Assembly: GCA_023212725.1 (NCBI GenBank)
Contig: JALBYF010000065.1
Span: 35,150 to 99,149 of the forward strand
DNA: 64,000 bases
Origin: Tranzscheliella williamsii
Lineage: Eukaryota; Basidiomycota; Ustilaginomycetes; Ustilaginales; Ustilaginaceae
Reading direction: 5' to 3'
In this document: piece after piece, positions 18,267 through 28,030 of the stretch
How positions within the stretch are numbered: position 1 is the first letter of the stretch
Layout: every line of letters begins with the position of its first letter
The notes under the pieces: generated by a model
What the model was told of the DNA's origin: nothing
Databases searched by the model: none
Seen by the model: only the letters and a program-made list of their open reading frames with translations
Position numbers and translations under genes: made by a program

Positions 18267-19862
18267 ATGCTGTCAGGCAACACGATGGATTCTTCTTCAC
18301 GATCCTTTCTTTCTGACGATGCCGAGAGCACGTCCACTGCCTTCACACGCGCTACTTCTGTCTCGTCAGCAATCACGCCTGACTGCAGCGAGCGCAGCTA
18401 TCCAAACTCGCGGCACGACACCAAGCACGCACACCCCTATTCCTCCGGCTCGGCTTCTTCTGAGCTTACGGTGATAAAGCAGCAGCGCCCTAGAGTGAAC
18501 ATGCACTTACCTCTAGCAGACCAGTCCGATTCAGAAAAGACAAAAGCTTGCAGCAGGGACAGCAACGATCTATCACACCTGCCCAGAGTAGAGCTAGAAG
18601 ATGTCGAACATCCATCCTCCCACTTTCTGCAGCTGTTTTCCGAGCCGAGATTGCGAGGGCAGCCCCTGCTTTTGCCGCCACAACAGCAAAACACATCCAG
18701 CTCGCCCAAGGCAGCCACCAACGACGCAGCCTGGGAGGATTCGAGCTGTATCGATGAGGAAGGGATAGGTACGTGGCGACCTGGCTCCATCTACCAAGAG
18801 GACGACGCAGGGGAGCAGGACGAGAAGCTCTATTCTGCCGGTTCGCAAGAGTCTTTTATACCCGAGGCGAGCGAGTTTGAAGTACAGGCGCTGCGTCGAC
18901 AGGTCGAACAGCTGCAGCTGGCGCTGCTTCTCCGAAGCCGGCGGCAGTCCGGTCGCTGCAGTTCGGACCGGACGGATCTTCAGCCGCGCCGGTATTTGTC
19001 CGTTGCTCCCCCCGCCGATGCTAGCTATGCGTCGCGGCCCAAGCCCGCACCCGTTGTGCCGCTCCCGCCGCGGCCAGAAGCATCTGCCGCTTCCAGCTCG
19101 GTTGCTCCCCCTTTGGGCTCGCCTGCTTTGCGGCAGCCCCCTGCGCACTGGCCCCCTCTGAGCGCATATGCACTAGCCGAGCACGAGCAGCAGCGGGACG
19201 AGTTTCTCGACCTGGACCAGGCGGTGTACGGCTCTGCGACGACTGGGTCGCCCGCCATGTCGACGATTTCGTCCAACGTGTACGGTCATCCGCAGCGCAT
19301 GTATGCGCCTGGACATGCTGATCCACGCGTCTACCACCCGTTCGCGGTGCGCTCGGCCCGCGGGTTGGCGGGTGGATCGGGGGAGGACCTGCTCGCGCAG
19401 GCCAAGATGGAGACGCTGACGCACAAGGTCGAGATGCTGGAGCAGATGTTGCGCGCCGCGCGGCTTGACGGCCTTGCTGCCGCGCCGGCTGCACAGACGG
19501 AGGCGCACCCGAGGGGCCGCCAGCGCAGCGCTCACGTCCGCACCACATCTACCGGCTCCGCCGCCGCATCGTCGAGCCAGCATACCGCATTCCGCTTCAA
19601 CCAAACCGCCCCACCGCGCCAAACCCCACACGCCCCCGAACCCACACCCTCGCCCCGCCCCACGCGCACCGCCCGCTTCACAGCCGTCCTCCGCCGCACT
19701 CCCACCGATCCACCCCAAGGCCCCATCCCACCCGTCCCCGCCCCCCACACCGTCGAAACAGCCCGCGTCAGCTGGAGCAGGAAAAGAACCGAAAAGGTCG
19801 AGCGCCCCAAGGCCAAGCTCCGCCAGGGCCCAGGCAGGGGCCGCGTCGTCATTAACGACTAG
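18267..19862 (+). CDS. Disordered protein with short coiled coils, unknown function
   Basis: The 531-aa protein is not recognised. It is mostly Ser/Pro/Ala-rich and probably disordered. Two short heptad segments stand out: residues about 205-225 (FEVQALRRQVEQLQLALLLR) and about 380-400 (METLTHKVEMLEQMLRAARL), which suggests dimerisation or scaffolding. The last 130 residues are Pro/Arg-rich and basic, with no catalytic motif. The start at 18267 follows a pyrimidine-rich leader; a second Met six codons later is equally possible. Coding is supported by the long frame and the heptads. It is convergent with the siroheme synthase gene (174 bp between stops). Confidence 0.65.
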   Translation: MLSGNTMDSSSRSFLSDDAESTSTAFTRATSVSSAITPDCSERSYPNSRHDTKHAHPYSSGSASSELTVIKQQRPRVNMHLPLADQSDSEKTKACSRDSNDLSHLPRVELEDVEHPSSHFLQLFSEPRLRGQPLLLPPQQQNTSSSPKAATNDAAWEDSSCIDEEGIGTWRPGSIYQEDDAGEQDEKLYSAGSQESFIPEASEFEVQALRRQVEQLQLALLLRSRRQSGRCSSDRTDLQPRRYLSVAPPADASYASRPKPAPVVPLPPRPEASAASSSVAPPLGSPALRQPPAHWPPLSAYALAEHEQQRDEFLDLDQAVYGSATTGSPAMSTISSNVYGHPQRMYAPGHADPRVYHPFAVRSARGLAGGSGEDLLAQAKMETLTHKVEMLEQMLRAARLDGLAAAPAAQTEAHPRGRQRSAHVRTTSTGSAAASSSQHTAFRFNQTAPPRQTPHAPEPTPSPRPTRTARFTAVLRRTPTDPPQGPIPPVPAPHTVETARVSWSRKRTEKVERPKAKLRQGPGRGRVVIND

Positions 19863-20036
19863 CAATAACCCGAGCCCCCGGCCCATGTCCTTCCTGGTCA
19901 CGCGATAGATCCTGCAGCACTGTATACTAGGGAATCACACGTTCGCATAGCATTGCCCAGCAGCTTGCTCGACTTGCGGTGCATTGCAGTTGCGATCAAA
20001 ACAAGGGCTAGACCGGAAAGGTGTACGCGGATGGAG

Positions 20037-22685
20037 CTAGGAGGTGGTCTTGCCGAGGCCCGCCTGAGCGTCGGCGTAGGCGCGATGCTGCTGGTAGATG
20101 ATCGGGTCGTGGGCGGGGATGTTGGCTGCTTCTCCGGGCATCCAGCCGCCCTCGGGGACGCCTGTGGGGTACCTGGGCGGGGCCCAGCCGGAGGTGGAGC
20201 GCTGGTTGAAGGGGGCGGTGTCGTGGAGCGGTGGGTCAAGGGGGGCGTGAAGAGGGGGTTGCTGGGGAGGGAATGCGTGGAGTGCGGCGCGGTAGGCATG
20301 GTCGAGGCCGTGCTTGACGATCCAACGGCGGCCAGCGAGCCAGGTGTCGACGCGGGCGCGGTCGCGGGCTTGGAGCTCTTCTTGGGAGGTGCAAGCGTCG
20401 GCGTCGTCCTGGATGGAGGTGTCGCCGGCGCCGTGGAGGGCGAGGACGGCCCAGCCGATGACCATCATGCCGGGTGGGCGCTGCTCGCCGGTGCTCTCGA
20501 GTGCATCGGCGATGTCGTGGAGCGTGCTGGCGACGAGGCGCTGGTCTGACGAGCTGGCGCGCTCGATGATCGCAATCGGCGTGTACGGCGGAAAGACGGC
20601 GCCCTGGCGCTCCCCGATCCCCTCGCCCCCTTCGCTGTCGCGGCTGACACCCGTCAGCGTCGCCACGACCGCCCGCAATCGCGCCACCCCCATCAGCACC
20701 ACCAGCGTCCGCCCGCGCTCGTACCCAGGCAGCCGCACTCGCGTCCCGCCCTTCCCCACACCAGTACACAGCACCAGGCTGTCCGCCGCCCCGCGCTGCG
20801 TCACCGGAATGCCCAGCATCGCAGGCGCCGCCAGGCACGAACTGATCCCCGGCACCACAGTGCATTCAATCCCCGCCCGCCGGAAGGCCAACACCTCCTC
20901 GCCGCCCCGGCCGTACACAAATGGATCGCCCTGCTTCAGGCGGACCACCGTCTTGCCTTCCTCGAGTGCCGCCTGCAGAGCCTTAGCGATCAGCTCTGAC
21001 TGAGCACCCTCTGCATTTCCAGGAAACTTTCTCGCGATCTCCAACGGCGTTCCTGGCGGAATCAGCTTGAGGATCGAAGAAGGCACCAGCTTGTCTGACA
21101 AAACCAGATGCGTCGAGGGCGACGTCAGTAGGCGCAAGGCCATTGTCGTTAGCAGGCCCGGGTGGCCGGGGCCCGAGCCGAGCAGATAGATGTGGCCACG
21201 CCCAGGCGAAGATGGCGCTGGCGGCCGAATGTCGAGCGAGTGTTGTGACCGCGCTCTATGGGTGACCGACAGGCCGCCAGCAGTGTCGCCGGGCGGCCTG
21301 GCAGCCGACCTGCCCCGGTCAGCAAGCGGTGCGTCGGCAGCTGCGTCAGGCGAGATCGGCACAGCACCCTCACCGTCGGCATGCGTTTCAGCTGGAGTTC
21401 CGGTCGAGTTCGTCGAGTTCGCTGGCGCCTTCTCTTTCGCGGCTTCTTCGTATGACCGAAGCACTTGGTCGATTTGGTCTTGCTTCAGGTCGCCCAGGTA
21501 ATGAATGGGCCAGTACTCGCTGATCTGGGCGACCCATCGCATGCGTCTCTTCGTTCTCTCCTCCGCTTCCTGCTGCTGCCTTTTCCTGCTGGACAGGATC
21601 TCGGTTTGGATGCCTCTAATCCTGTTCCTCGCCGCTGCACTGTCAAGAGGGTCGGTAGGTACCAGTTGAGGCACTGGACTGTTGAGCGGTGTAGTGTCGA
21701 ATGACAGGTCTTCCTCTTCCACTTCTGCCGGTCCGGTGCGTGCCCCGCCCGCGCCAGTCACCTTTTTGAGCAGAGATCCGTGGCGATCTGAAGGGCGCTG
21801 GGAAGGATGGTGGTCGATCTGCCGCTTGGCTAGGTCACGCATCAGGCCTACTTTCTCGACGGCATCGCCCACGTTTGGCGGGAGCGCCGAGACAATCTCT
21901 CTCCGAACCCGACCTGCTAGCCTGCATCCACGGCCGTTGGTGGTGACTGCAATCTGAAGCGACGATGATGAGACCGCGGACGGTGTGGATGGCCCGCCTA
22001 CGTTGTCCATATTGGTGGGGGCGGCAAGAGCATCGGTGTTGCAGGGGAATCGGTAGCTTGCCGGGAAGGAAAAGTCGCACAAGTCAGGCTTGTCGGCTAC
22101 GTTGATGGGGATCCTCCGTTTGCGGCACAGATGGGAAATGACCTTGGCTCGCGAGTACGATGTGAGCTGCGGCGGTGACATCCCAGTCACTGAAGAAGGA
22201 TAGTCCAGGTCACTGCTGGCAAGACTGGTTGCTGAAGGGTCTGCGGCGGGCTCGTCGCCCGTATGCAAGGTATCCGTGACGCACACGGCGAAGATGGCGT
22301 TGATCTCGAGGTCATGCTGGACATCATACTGATCGAGCAACTCGTTCCAGGTCCGCACAACGTCCTCTTTTGTTGCGACCTGCCGCGTAGGGATGCGGTG
22401 ATATGCAGCAGCACCTGACTGTATGCGATGCACGATCTCGGGGCATGCCTTGTCGTCGGGCACTGCGTCGGTGGCGTCAGAGATAGCGAGGATGACAGGC
22501 TTGATACCAGCCTCCAGGCAGGCGAAGCACCGCGAAGCCGCCAGCTTACCCGTGCCCAGCACGAGCACTATCTTGCCCGGCGGTGGACGATGGGAGAGCA
22601 GCAGGCTCGCGGTGGGGTTCGGTTGAGGGAACGGGTGGAACACGGCTGCAGACGACATTGGCTCTGATGCAGTCTGCGTCGTCAT
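20037..22685 (-). CDS. Bifunctional siroheme synthase: Met8-like dehydrogenase/ferrochelatase fused to Met1-like uroporphyrinogen-III methyltransferase
   Basis: This 882-aa protein joins two activities that in S. cerevisiae are separate genes (MET8 and MET1). The N-terminal part (about 35-260) has a dinucleotide-binding start KIVLVLGTGKLAASR and the precorrin-2 dehydrogenase-like segment NVADKPDLCDFSFPA. From about residue 497 the SAM methyltransferase begins with IYLLGSGPGHPGLLT, continues with RLKQGDPFVYGRGGEEV and VVPGISSCLAAPAMLGIP, and ends near 755. A linker of some 230 residues is low in complexity. Together they turn uroporphyrinogen III into siroheme, the cofactor of sulfite (and nitrite) reductase. 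The domain order is that of bacterial CysG. An AATCACAAT motif lies 117 bp upstream. Confidence 0.88.
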   Translation of the reverse strand: MTTQTASEPMSSAAVFHPFPQPNPTASLLLSHRPPPGKIVLVLGTGKLAASRCFACLEAGIKPVILAISDATDAVPDDKACPEIVHRIQSGAAAYHRIPTRQVATKEDVVRTWNELLDQYDVQHDLEINAIFAVCVTDTLHTGDEPAADPSATSLASSDLDYPSSVTGMSPPQLTSYSRAKVISHLCRKRRIPINVADKPDLCDFSFPASYRFPCNTDALAAPTNMDNVGGPSTPSAVSSSSLQIAVTTNGRGCRLAGRVRREIVSALPPNVGDAVEKVGLMRDLAKRQIDHHPSQRPSDRHGSLLKKVTGAGGARTGPAEVEEEDLSFDTTPLNSPVPQLVPTDPLDSAAARNRIRGIQTEILSSRKRQQQEAEERTKRRMRWVAQISEYWPIHYLGDLKQDQIDQVLRSYEEAAKEKAPANSTNSTGTPAETHADGEGAVPISPDAAADAPLADRGRSAARPPGDTAGGLSVTHRARSQHSLDIRPPAPSSPGRGHIYLLGSGPGHPGLLTTMALRLLTSPSTHLVLSDKLVPSSILKLIPPGTPLEIARKFPGNAEGAQSELIAKALQAALEEGKTVVRLKQGDPFVYGRGGEEVLAFRRAGIECTVVPGISSCLAAPAMLGIPVTQRGAADSLVLCTGVGKGGTRVRLPGYERGRTLVVLMGVARLRAVVATLTGVSRDSEGGEGIGERQGAVFPPYTPIAIIERASSSDQRLVASTLHDIADALESTGEQRPPGMMVIGWAVLALHGAGDTSIQDDADACTSQEELQARDRARVDTWLAGRRWIVKHGLDHAYRAALHAFPPQQPPLHAPLDPPLHDTAPFNQRSTSGWAPPRYPTGVPEGGWMPGEAANIPAHDPIIYQQHRAYADAQAGLGKTTS

Positions 22686-22802
22686 ATTGCGGTCGCCACG
22701 TTGCTTCGTAGAGGGGTGCCTGTGCCTACTGTGCTGTTGCGCTGAGCTTCAGGCTTCAGCATGGAGGAAAGATGGAAGCCGACAGACGAATGCTTCCTTC
22801 GC

Positions 22803-22811
22803 AATCACAAT
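22803..22811 (+). promoter_or_regulatory. AATCACAAT motif, copy 5
   Basis: Exact 9-mer followed by CAACT, 117 bp before the siroheme synthase start codon (gene on the minus strand). Confidence 0.4.
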
Positions 22812-23203
22812 CAACTATCATATCTTCAAGTCCGCTATCTCCAGAATCACCAAGATAAACGCTCGGATTGATAATCAGGGCACACAGCGATCTAACAAAG
22901 ACCGGCTACTGTGACTGTGACTTGTCGCCGCTCGGTTCTCCCTCTCCCCTCCCTCTCTCATCCAAGGACTACACATGGGCAGCCCAAGCGGTCATGGGAG
23001 GGAAGAGAAGATGATATTAATACGAATTTATGGACAGTCCGGAGAACATTGATCAATGGTACAGGGCGGCAGGACTACAGATGCAGTACAAGTACAACGC
23101 AGGACGGGGAGGCGATTCCAAAGCCTTCAGCGCGAGAGTGGTGGCGAGAGGGAGCAAGAGCAAGACCAAGGCACGTAAAGTTGCTTTCCGGATGAAGGTC
23201 CGG

Positions 23204-23252
23204 GAGGTTGATCAAGACGGCAATGTACAGGAGGCTGATCAAGACGACAATG
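23204..23252. repeat. Two 22-bp direct repeats, 5 bp apart
   Basis: GAGGTTGATCAAGACGGCAATG (23204-23225) recurs at 23231-23252 with two changes. Each copy holds a TGATCA palindrome. They lie in the 3' flank of COX17. Confidence 0.8.
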
Positions 23253-23319
23253 GGTCTCGATGCTATACAACCACAATGGAGAGCAAATGTCCAGGACAGA
23301 GTGGCAAGAGGCTAGACAG

Positions 23320-23665
23320 CTAGACCTTGAATCCGAGCGACGCCATACATTCTCGGTGTTGTCGAACGAGGTCCTCGCATTTGCGTGCCGATTCACCATG
23401 CTCCTCGACACTATGGCCGAACTTGAAGAAGCACTCGTCCCTCGCTGCTTTGATCTCGGGACATGCACAACATCTGTACATGCGCACGGCAAGGGAGCAA
23501 AAGAGAGTAGGGAGTGGTAAGGCTCATAGGCTGGGACTCCGTTGTGAACAAATGAGATGATCAGACTTACGGTTTGATGCCTTTCGGGTTCAGCTCGGTG
23601 ACAAACTTGTTCGGCTGTTGTGGTGGTGCTTGTGACGTTGCACTGGGTTCAATGGCTGACGGCAT
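23320..23665 (-). CDS. COX17: Cytochrome c oxidase copper chaperone Cox17 (spliced)
   Basis: The 82-aa protein appears only after removing one intron. Exon 1 (23571-23665) encodes the Pro/Gln-rich N-terminus and NPKGIKP, ending in phase 2. The 97-bp intron (23474-23570) runs GTAAGT to TACAG. Exon 2 (23320-23473) continues with the copper site [14 protein letters not shown] (Cys33, Cys34, Cys36) and ends [10 protein letters not shown], the family C-terminus. Cox17 carries Cu(I) in the mitochondrial intermembrane space to Sco1 and Cox11 for cytochrome oxidase; it is imported by the Mia40 disulfide relay. Cys64-x9-Cys74 matches one twin motif, but the loop from Cys46 to Cys64 holds 17 residues against about 8-10 in yeast and human, an unusual insertion. 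Confidence 0.93.
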
Positions 23666-24158
23666 CGTGAAGAAGAGGCTCTGTGAGAATAAACGAACTT
23701 GCTAATATGGTCGAGAAAGGACAGCAGGGCCTGTTGATGTGCACAGGGGAGACAGAACGTCGACAAGAAGGCTTGGTAGGCTGTCCGGAACATTCAGGGA
23801 TCACGTCGTTTCGGCTTTATGTGGCGAAGTCAAAGTCGGCATTAAGGGGAAATGATACAGCGACGCGCGTTTTAATATCAATATATCACAACCCTTATCC
23901 GTCTTCCGTAAAAACAAGGGAAGGACGACATGTTAGATCATGTCGGTGTTCCTTTTGTAGTTAAGCCCGATGAGGTTTATGATTGCGAAAGCCAAAGCCG
24001 ATCACGCATATCTTCCAAGACTCAGCCAAAGCTTGCGCTCTGCATGTCCACTTAGATCGCCTCCATTGCTTGCTCCTTCTGACTTCCATTGCGGCAACGA
24101 CAGCTTCGAAGAAAGGCAGACGGCATACACAGAGTGTCGAACACATTCTGCCTCATTG
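23666..24158. other. Divergent intergenic region (COX17 / M16 protease)
   Basis: This 0.5-kb region holds the promoters of two divergent genes. The protease frame is open from 23970, so up to 190 bp may be coding if an earlier Met is used. No TATA box or repeat was seen. Confidence 0.5.
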
Positions 24159-27100
24159 ATGCCGCTTCGCTCGTTTCATAGAGCATTGCCTTCACTTCTG
24201 CCGCCACCGTCATCACCTTCACGTTGCATCTCCGCTGGACGTTCATTTATTACCCTCTCCCCGGCACACTCACGATCACTTGCATCTTCAACCGCTGTAT
24301 CCGCCATACGCCTCTTTACCGCACCTTCCGCTACGAGCATAGCTGCCGCATCGCTGGCAGCTCTTCTGTCTTTCACTTCGCTGCACCGTCGTTCCTTCTT
24401 CTCGACCTCCCATCCCAAAATGGCGTCGACCTCGGAAGCCGTTCCGTCCAAGCATGGTAGCTTCGATCTCGTGACCAGAGCCCAGATGGACTATGCCCCC
24501 GGCATGTCGGTCGAAAAGTGGAAGTCCCGCGAAACAGGCCTCACCGTGCTTTGGGCCAACTTTGATTCACCCCTGCTCAATTGCTACATGACTGTCGCGT
24601 CCGAGATTTTCGAGGATTCTGGTGTGCCGCACACCCTTGAGCATCTCATCTTCCTCGGATCGGACCTTTATCCTTACAAGGGTGTCCTCGACACTCTTGC
24701 TAATCGAGCTTTTGCCAGCGGCACCAACGCCTGGACCGCTAATGACCATACCGCCTACACCCTCACCACCGCAGGCTCAGAGGGTTTCTTGCGCATGCTT
24801 CCCGTCTATCTCGACCATGTCTTCTTTCCGACACTCACCAAGGAAGGTTTCGTCACCGAAGTCTACCACGTCAACTCCAAGGGCCAGGACGCCGGTGTAG
24901 TTTTCAGCGAGATGCAAGGAAGGGAGAATTCCTCGGGCGACCTGATGGAGCTCAAATCTCAACGTATGCTGTATCCATCCACTTCCGCATATAGATCTGA
25001 AACCGGTGGCCTTATGTCCGCCCTGAGGGTGCTCGACATCGACAAGATCCGTGACTACCACAAGCAGTACTATGCGCCTCATAACGCTGCTCTCGTCGTA
25101 TGTGGGCCCCTGGAACGCACCCAACTGCTCGATTCCCTTGCAGCAGTGGAAGAAAGACTCGTCAACAAAAGAGACGCCCATCCAAATGGCCCAAGGGGCT
25201 GGAAACGGCCTTTCGTCGAGACAGAGTCAGCCAAAGTGCCCGTTATCGATGGAAGCAAGTTGGAACAGCCAGGTCTCGATGCTGCCGACCCCCCGGCCGA
25301 AGGCTCGCAACCCGATGGCAAACGTCGAAGAGCTTTTGTCGACTTCCCGGAGAAGGACGAGAGCGTCGGTGAGGTTCAGGTGTCCTGGGTCGGGCCGAAG
25401 TTCGAAGACTGGATTTCCTGCGAGGCGGTCAATATCCTGAGTACCTACTTGACCGACTCGCCCGTCTCTACAATTCAGAAGGCCTTTGTGGAGCGAGATG
25501 ATCCTCTCTGTACCGACGTCTATATTGGCTCTACCGACAAAGCGGGTGCTACTTTGATATCTGCCTATTTCTCCTCGGTGCCATCTGAGCAGCTGGACAA
25601 ACTCGATCAACAGCTGACTGATCTTCTGGCCCAGATTGTTGCTGACGGTGTTGACATGGAGAGGATGCAGATGGTCATTAAGAGGGACAAGCTCAAAATT
25701 CTCTCCGGCCTAGAGACCAAACCGGCGGACTCGTTTGCTGATCTTCTTATCACTGATTTCCTCTATGGAAAGCCCACTGGTGAGGATTTGCACCACGCTT
25801 TGCAAGATATGGAGCGTTACGATGAGCTTTTGACCTGGACAAACCAGCAGTGGACCGACGCCCTGCAGAAGTACTTTGTTGACAACGCCAAGCTAGTTGT
25901 TCTTGGCCGACCCTCGGCGGCGCTTTCGGACAAGCTGAAAGCGGACAACAAAGCTCTTGAGCAGGAGAGGAAGCAAAAGCTTGGTGAAGAGGGGCTAAAA
26001 AAACTGGGCGAAAAACTGGAAGCGGCTCAAAAGGAGAACGACAAAGCGATTCCCCCCGAGATGCTTGAACGCTTCAAGATCCCCAACACTGACAGTATCA
26101 AGTGGATCCCTGTTGGCACGACACAGTCCATACCAGGTGTAGACAGTGAGGGCCAGCCTTCGAACGGCGAGGGTGAAGCCACTAGCGAGGTCTCGGTCTA
26201 TGGTCTCAACGTTACCACCCAACCCAGCGATCTGGACAAGCGAGTCAAGGCGCATGTGGACTCGGACACGGCCGCGCTGCCATTCTTTGTCCAATTCGAC
26301 CATGTCAACTCGGCCTTTGTTTCGATCTCGCTGGTTCTTTCCACGGCAGACCTGCCCACAGAGCTCAAGAAGCAGATGTCGCTTTACCTCTCGGTACTGT
26401 TCTCTCTGCCCGTAGTGAAACAGGACGGGTCCGGTGCTTCGTTGACCTACGAGGAGGTGGTAAAGGGCCTCGATGAGGACACGCTTGAGTATGATGTATC
26501 GCTGGGGACGGGAGGATTCGGCGAGCTGGTGTGTGCCGAACTGAAACTGGAACGTGCCAACTACGAAAAGGGCATCGCTTGGTTCCGAGACTTGCTCTGG
26601 GGCAGCAAGTTTGCGGTGGATCGACTGAAAATCTCGGTCAGCAAGATCATCCAGAGCCTGCCTGAGCAGAAGAGGAACGGAAGAGCGATTGCCTCGGCGC
26701 TGAGTCGATCTCTCACACACGATGAGAACAAGTCGACGAACTCAGCGAACAGTGTTTTGAGCCTGGTCCATACCATGCCGGCGCTGCAAGAGGCGCTCAA
26801 CGCCAACCCTGACAAGGTGGTAGCGGACCTTGAGCGCATCCGAGGCGTCTTCTTGCGCCCCGAGAACATCCGCGTTTCGGTCGCCGGCGACATACTCGCA
26901 CTTGCCCAACCCAAGTCATCCTGGTCCGAACACTTTTCCCAGGCGTCTTGGAACCCGGCTAAGGAGACGTTGCCGGTGCCTTGGGGCAAGGATATGCTGA
27001 CGCCGCTGGGCCGCTCGCCGTCGGGCAAGGGTTTGATCACTGCGCTGGCGACGGTGGAGTCGTCCTACTCGTACTTTACCGCCAAGGGCATCTCTTCGTA

Positions 27101-27797
27101 CACGCATCCGGATGCGCCGGCACTGATCACCACGATCACGATCCTGAACGCGATGGAGTCGTATCTGTGGCGGTACATCCGGGGCGCTGGATTGGCCTAT
27201 GGGGCCAGCATTGTGTCGAACCCGGAGAGCGAGCTGATCCACTTTAGCCTGTACCGATCGCCGGACTCTGCCAAGGCGTTTGTGGCGGCGCGTGGGGTGA
27301 TCCAGGCGCTGTGCGGTGACGGGGACAAGGGCGGGGCAGAGGCGGGGCTGCAGATTGACGAGACAACGCTGGCGTCGGCCAAGTCGTCGCTGCACTTCAA
27401 CATTGCCGAGTCCGAGGGGACGGTGGCGGGCGCGGCGCAGGAGAGCTTCTTCGACCAGGTGCTCAAGCGCGCGCCCAAGAACCGGGGCAAGCTGCTCCTG
27501 CGCGCCGTCCAGCAGGTCACGCTCGCCGACGTCGCGCGCAGCCTGCGCACCTACATCCTCCCGCTCTTCGACCCCGCCCACAGCGTCGCCGCCGTCGTCG
27601 CTCCCCCCAGCAAACTCGACGAAATCCACGCCCAGCTCGAACAAGTCGGCTACCGCATGCACCGCACCGAAATCGACCTCGGCGCTGACGACGACGACGA
27701 CAACAGCGGCGGCGACGAGAGCGGCGACGACGAAAGCAGCGACGACGACGAAAGCAGCGGTGACGAAAGTAGCGACAAAGACCAGCACCGCCCTTAG
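24159..27797 (+). CDS. M16-family zinc metalloprotease
   Basis: Read from 24159 the protein has 1212 aa and resembles the large M16 metallopeptidases (presequence protease-like; yeast YOL098C type). The inverted zinc motif HTLEH is at residues 158-162 within GVPHTLEHLIFLGS, with the expected acidic residues about 70-80 downstream. The family's second and third domains follow, including the substrate-clamp-like R-Y pair in the AMESYLWRYIRGAGLAYG region. The N-terminus is rich in Arg/Ser without acids for about 85 residues, as in a mitochondrial presequence. Three in-frame starts are possible: 23970, 24159 and 24420 (MASTSE, best Kozak context, giving a cytosolic form). The C-terminus is an unusual Asp/Ser/Glu run. 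Substrates are unknown. Confidence 0.85.
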   Translation: MPLRSFHRALPSLLPPPSSPSRCISAGRSFITLSPAHSRSLASSTAVSAIRLFTAPSATSIAAASLAALLSFTSLHRRSFFSTSHPKMASTSEAVPSKHGSFDLVTRAQMDYAPGMSVEKWKSRETGLTVLWANFDSPLLNCYMTVASEIFEDSGVPHTLEHLIFLGSDLYPYKGVLDTLANRAFASGTNAWTANDHTAYTLTTAGSEGFLRMLPVYLDHVFFPTLTKEGFVTEVYHVNSKGQDAGVVFSEMQGRENSSGDLMELKSQRMLYPSTSAYRSETGGLMSALRVLDIDKIRDYHKQYYAPHNAALVVCGPLERTQLLDSLAAVEERLVNKRDAHPNGPRGWKRPFVETESAKVPVIDGSKLEQPGLDAADPPAEGSQPDGKRRRAFVDFPEKDESVGEVQVSWVGPKFEDWISCEAVNILSTYLTDSPVSTIQKAFVERDDPLCTDVYIGSTDKAGATLISAYFSSVPSEQLDKLDQQLTDLLAQIVADGVDMERMQMVIKRDKLKILSGLETKPADSFADLLITDFLYGKPTGEDLHHALQDMERYDELLTWTNQQWTDALQKYFVDNAKLVVLGRPSAALSDKLKADNKALEQERKQKLGEEGLKKLGEKLEAAQKENDKAIPPEMLERFKIPNTDSIKWIPVGTTQSIPGVDSEGQPSNGEGEATSEVSVYGLNVTTQPSDLDKRVKAHVDSDTAALPFFVQFDHVNSAFVSISLVLSTADLPTELKKQMSLYLSVLFSLPVVKQDGSGASLTYEEVVKGLDEDTLEYDVSLGTGGFGELVCAELKLERANYEKGIAWFRDLLWGSKFAVDRLKISVSKIIQSLPEQKRNGRAIASALSRSLTHDENKSTNSANSVLSLVHTMPALQEALNANPDKVVADLERIRGVFLRPENIRVSVAGDILALAQPKSSWSEHFSQASWNPAKETLPVPWGKDMLTPLGRSPSGKGLITALATVESSYSYFTAKGISSYTHPDAPALITTITILNAMESYLWRYIRGAGLAYGASIVSNPESELIHFSLYRSPDSAKAFVAARGVIQALCGDGDKGGAEAGLQIDETTLASAKSSLHFNIAESEGTVAGAAQESFFDQVLKRAPKNRGKLLLRAVQQVTLADVARSLRTYILPLFDPAHSVAAVVAPPSKLDEIHAQLEQVGYRMHRTEIDLGADDDDDNSGGDESGDDESSDDDESSGDESSDKDQHRP

Positions 27798-28030
27798 CGG
27801 CCACGCGCTTCCCCTTTCACATATCGTCCACACAGTCACACCGCATGCGCACGTTTGTCCCAATACCGGTGCATGACTGTCCAAGTACCGATGCATGCCG
27901 CATCCCACGAGTGTGATTGCCAATGTGGCGAGGGTTGTGCGTGGGAGCTGGCGCGGCGCGAGGGACGTCGTCACAGACAAGAATTTCGCGCCGAGGAGGG
28001 AAGGCAGGGCTCTGTGTTGGTGTGCAGGGG

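Larger units (their letters stand above)
22686..23319. other. Intergenic region (siroheme synthase promoter / COX17 3' flank)
   Basis: This contains the siroheme synthase promoter with one AATCACAAT motif and, near COX17, a pair of 22-bp direct repeats. No gene is seen. Confidence 0.55.
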
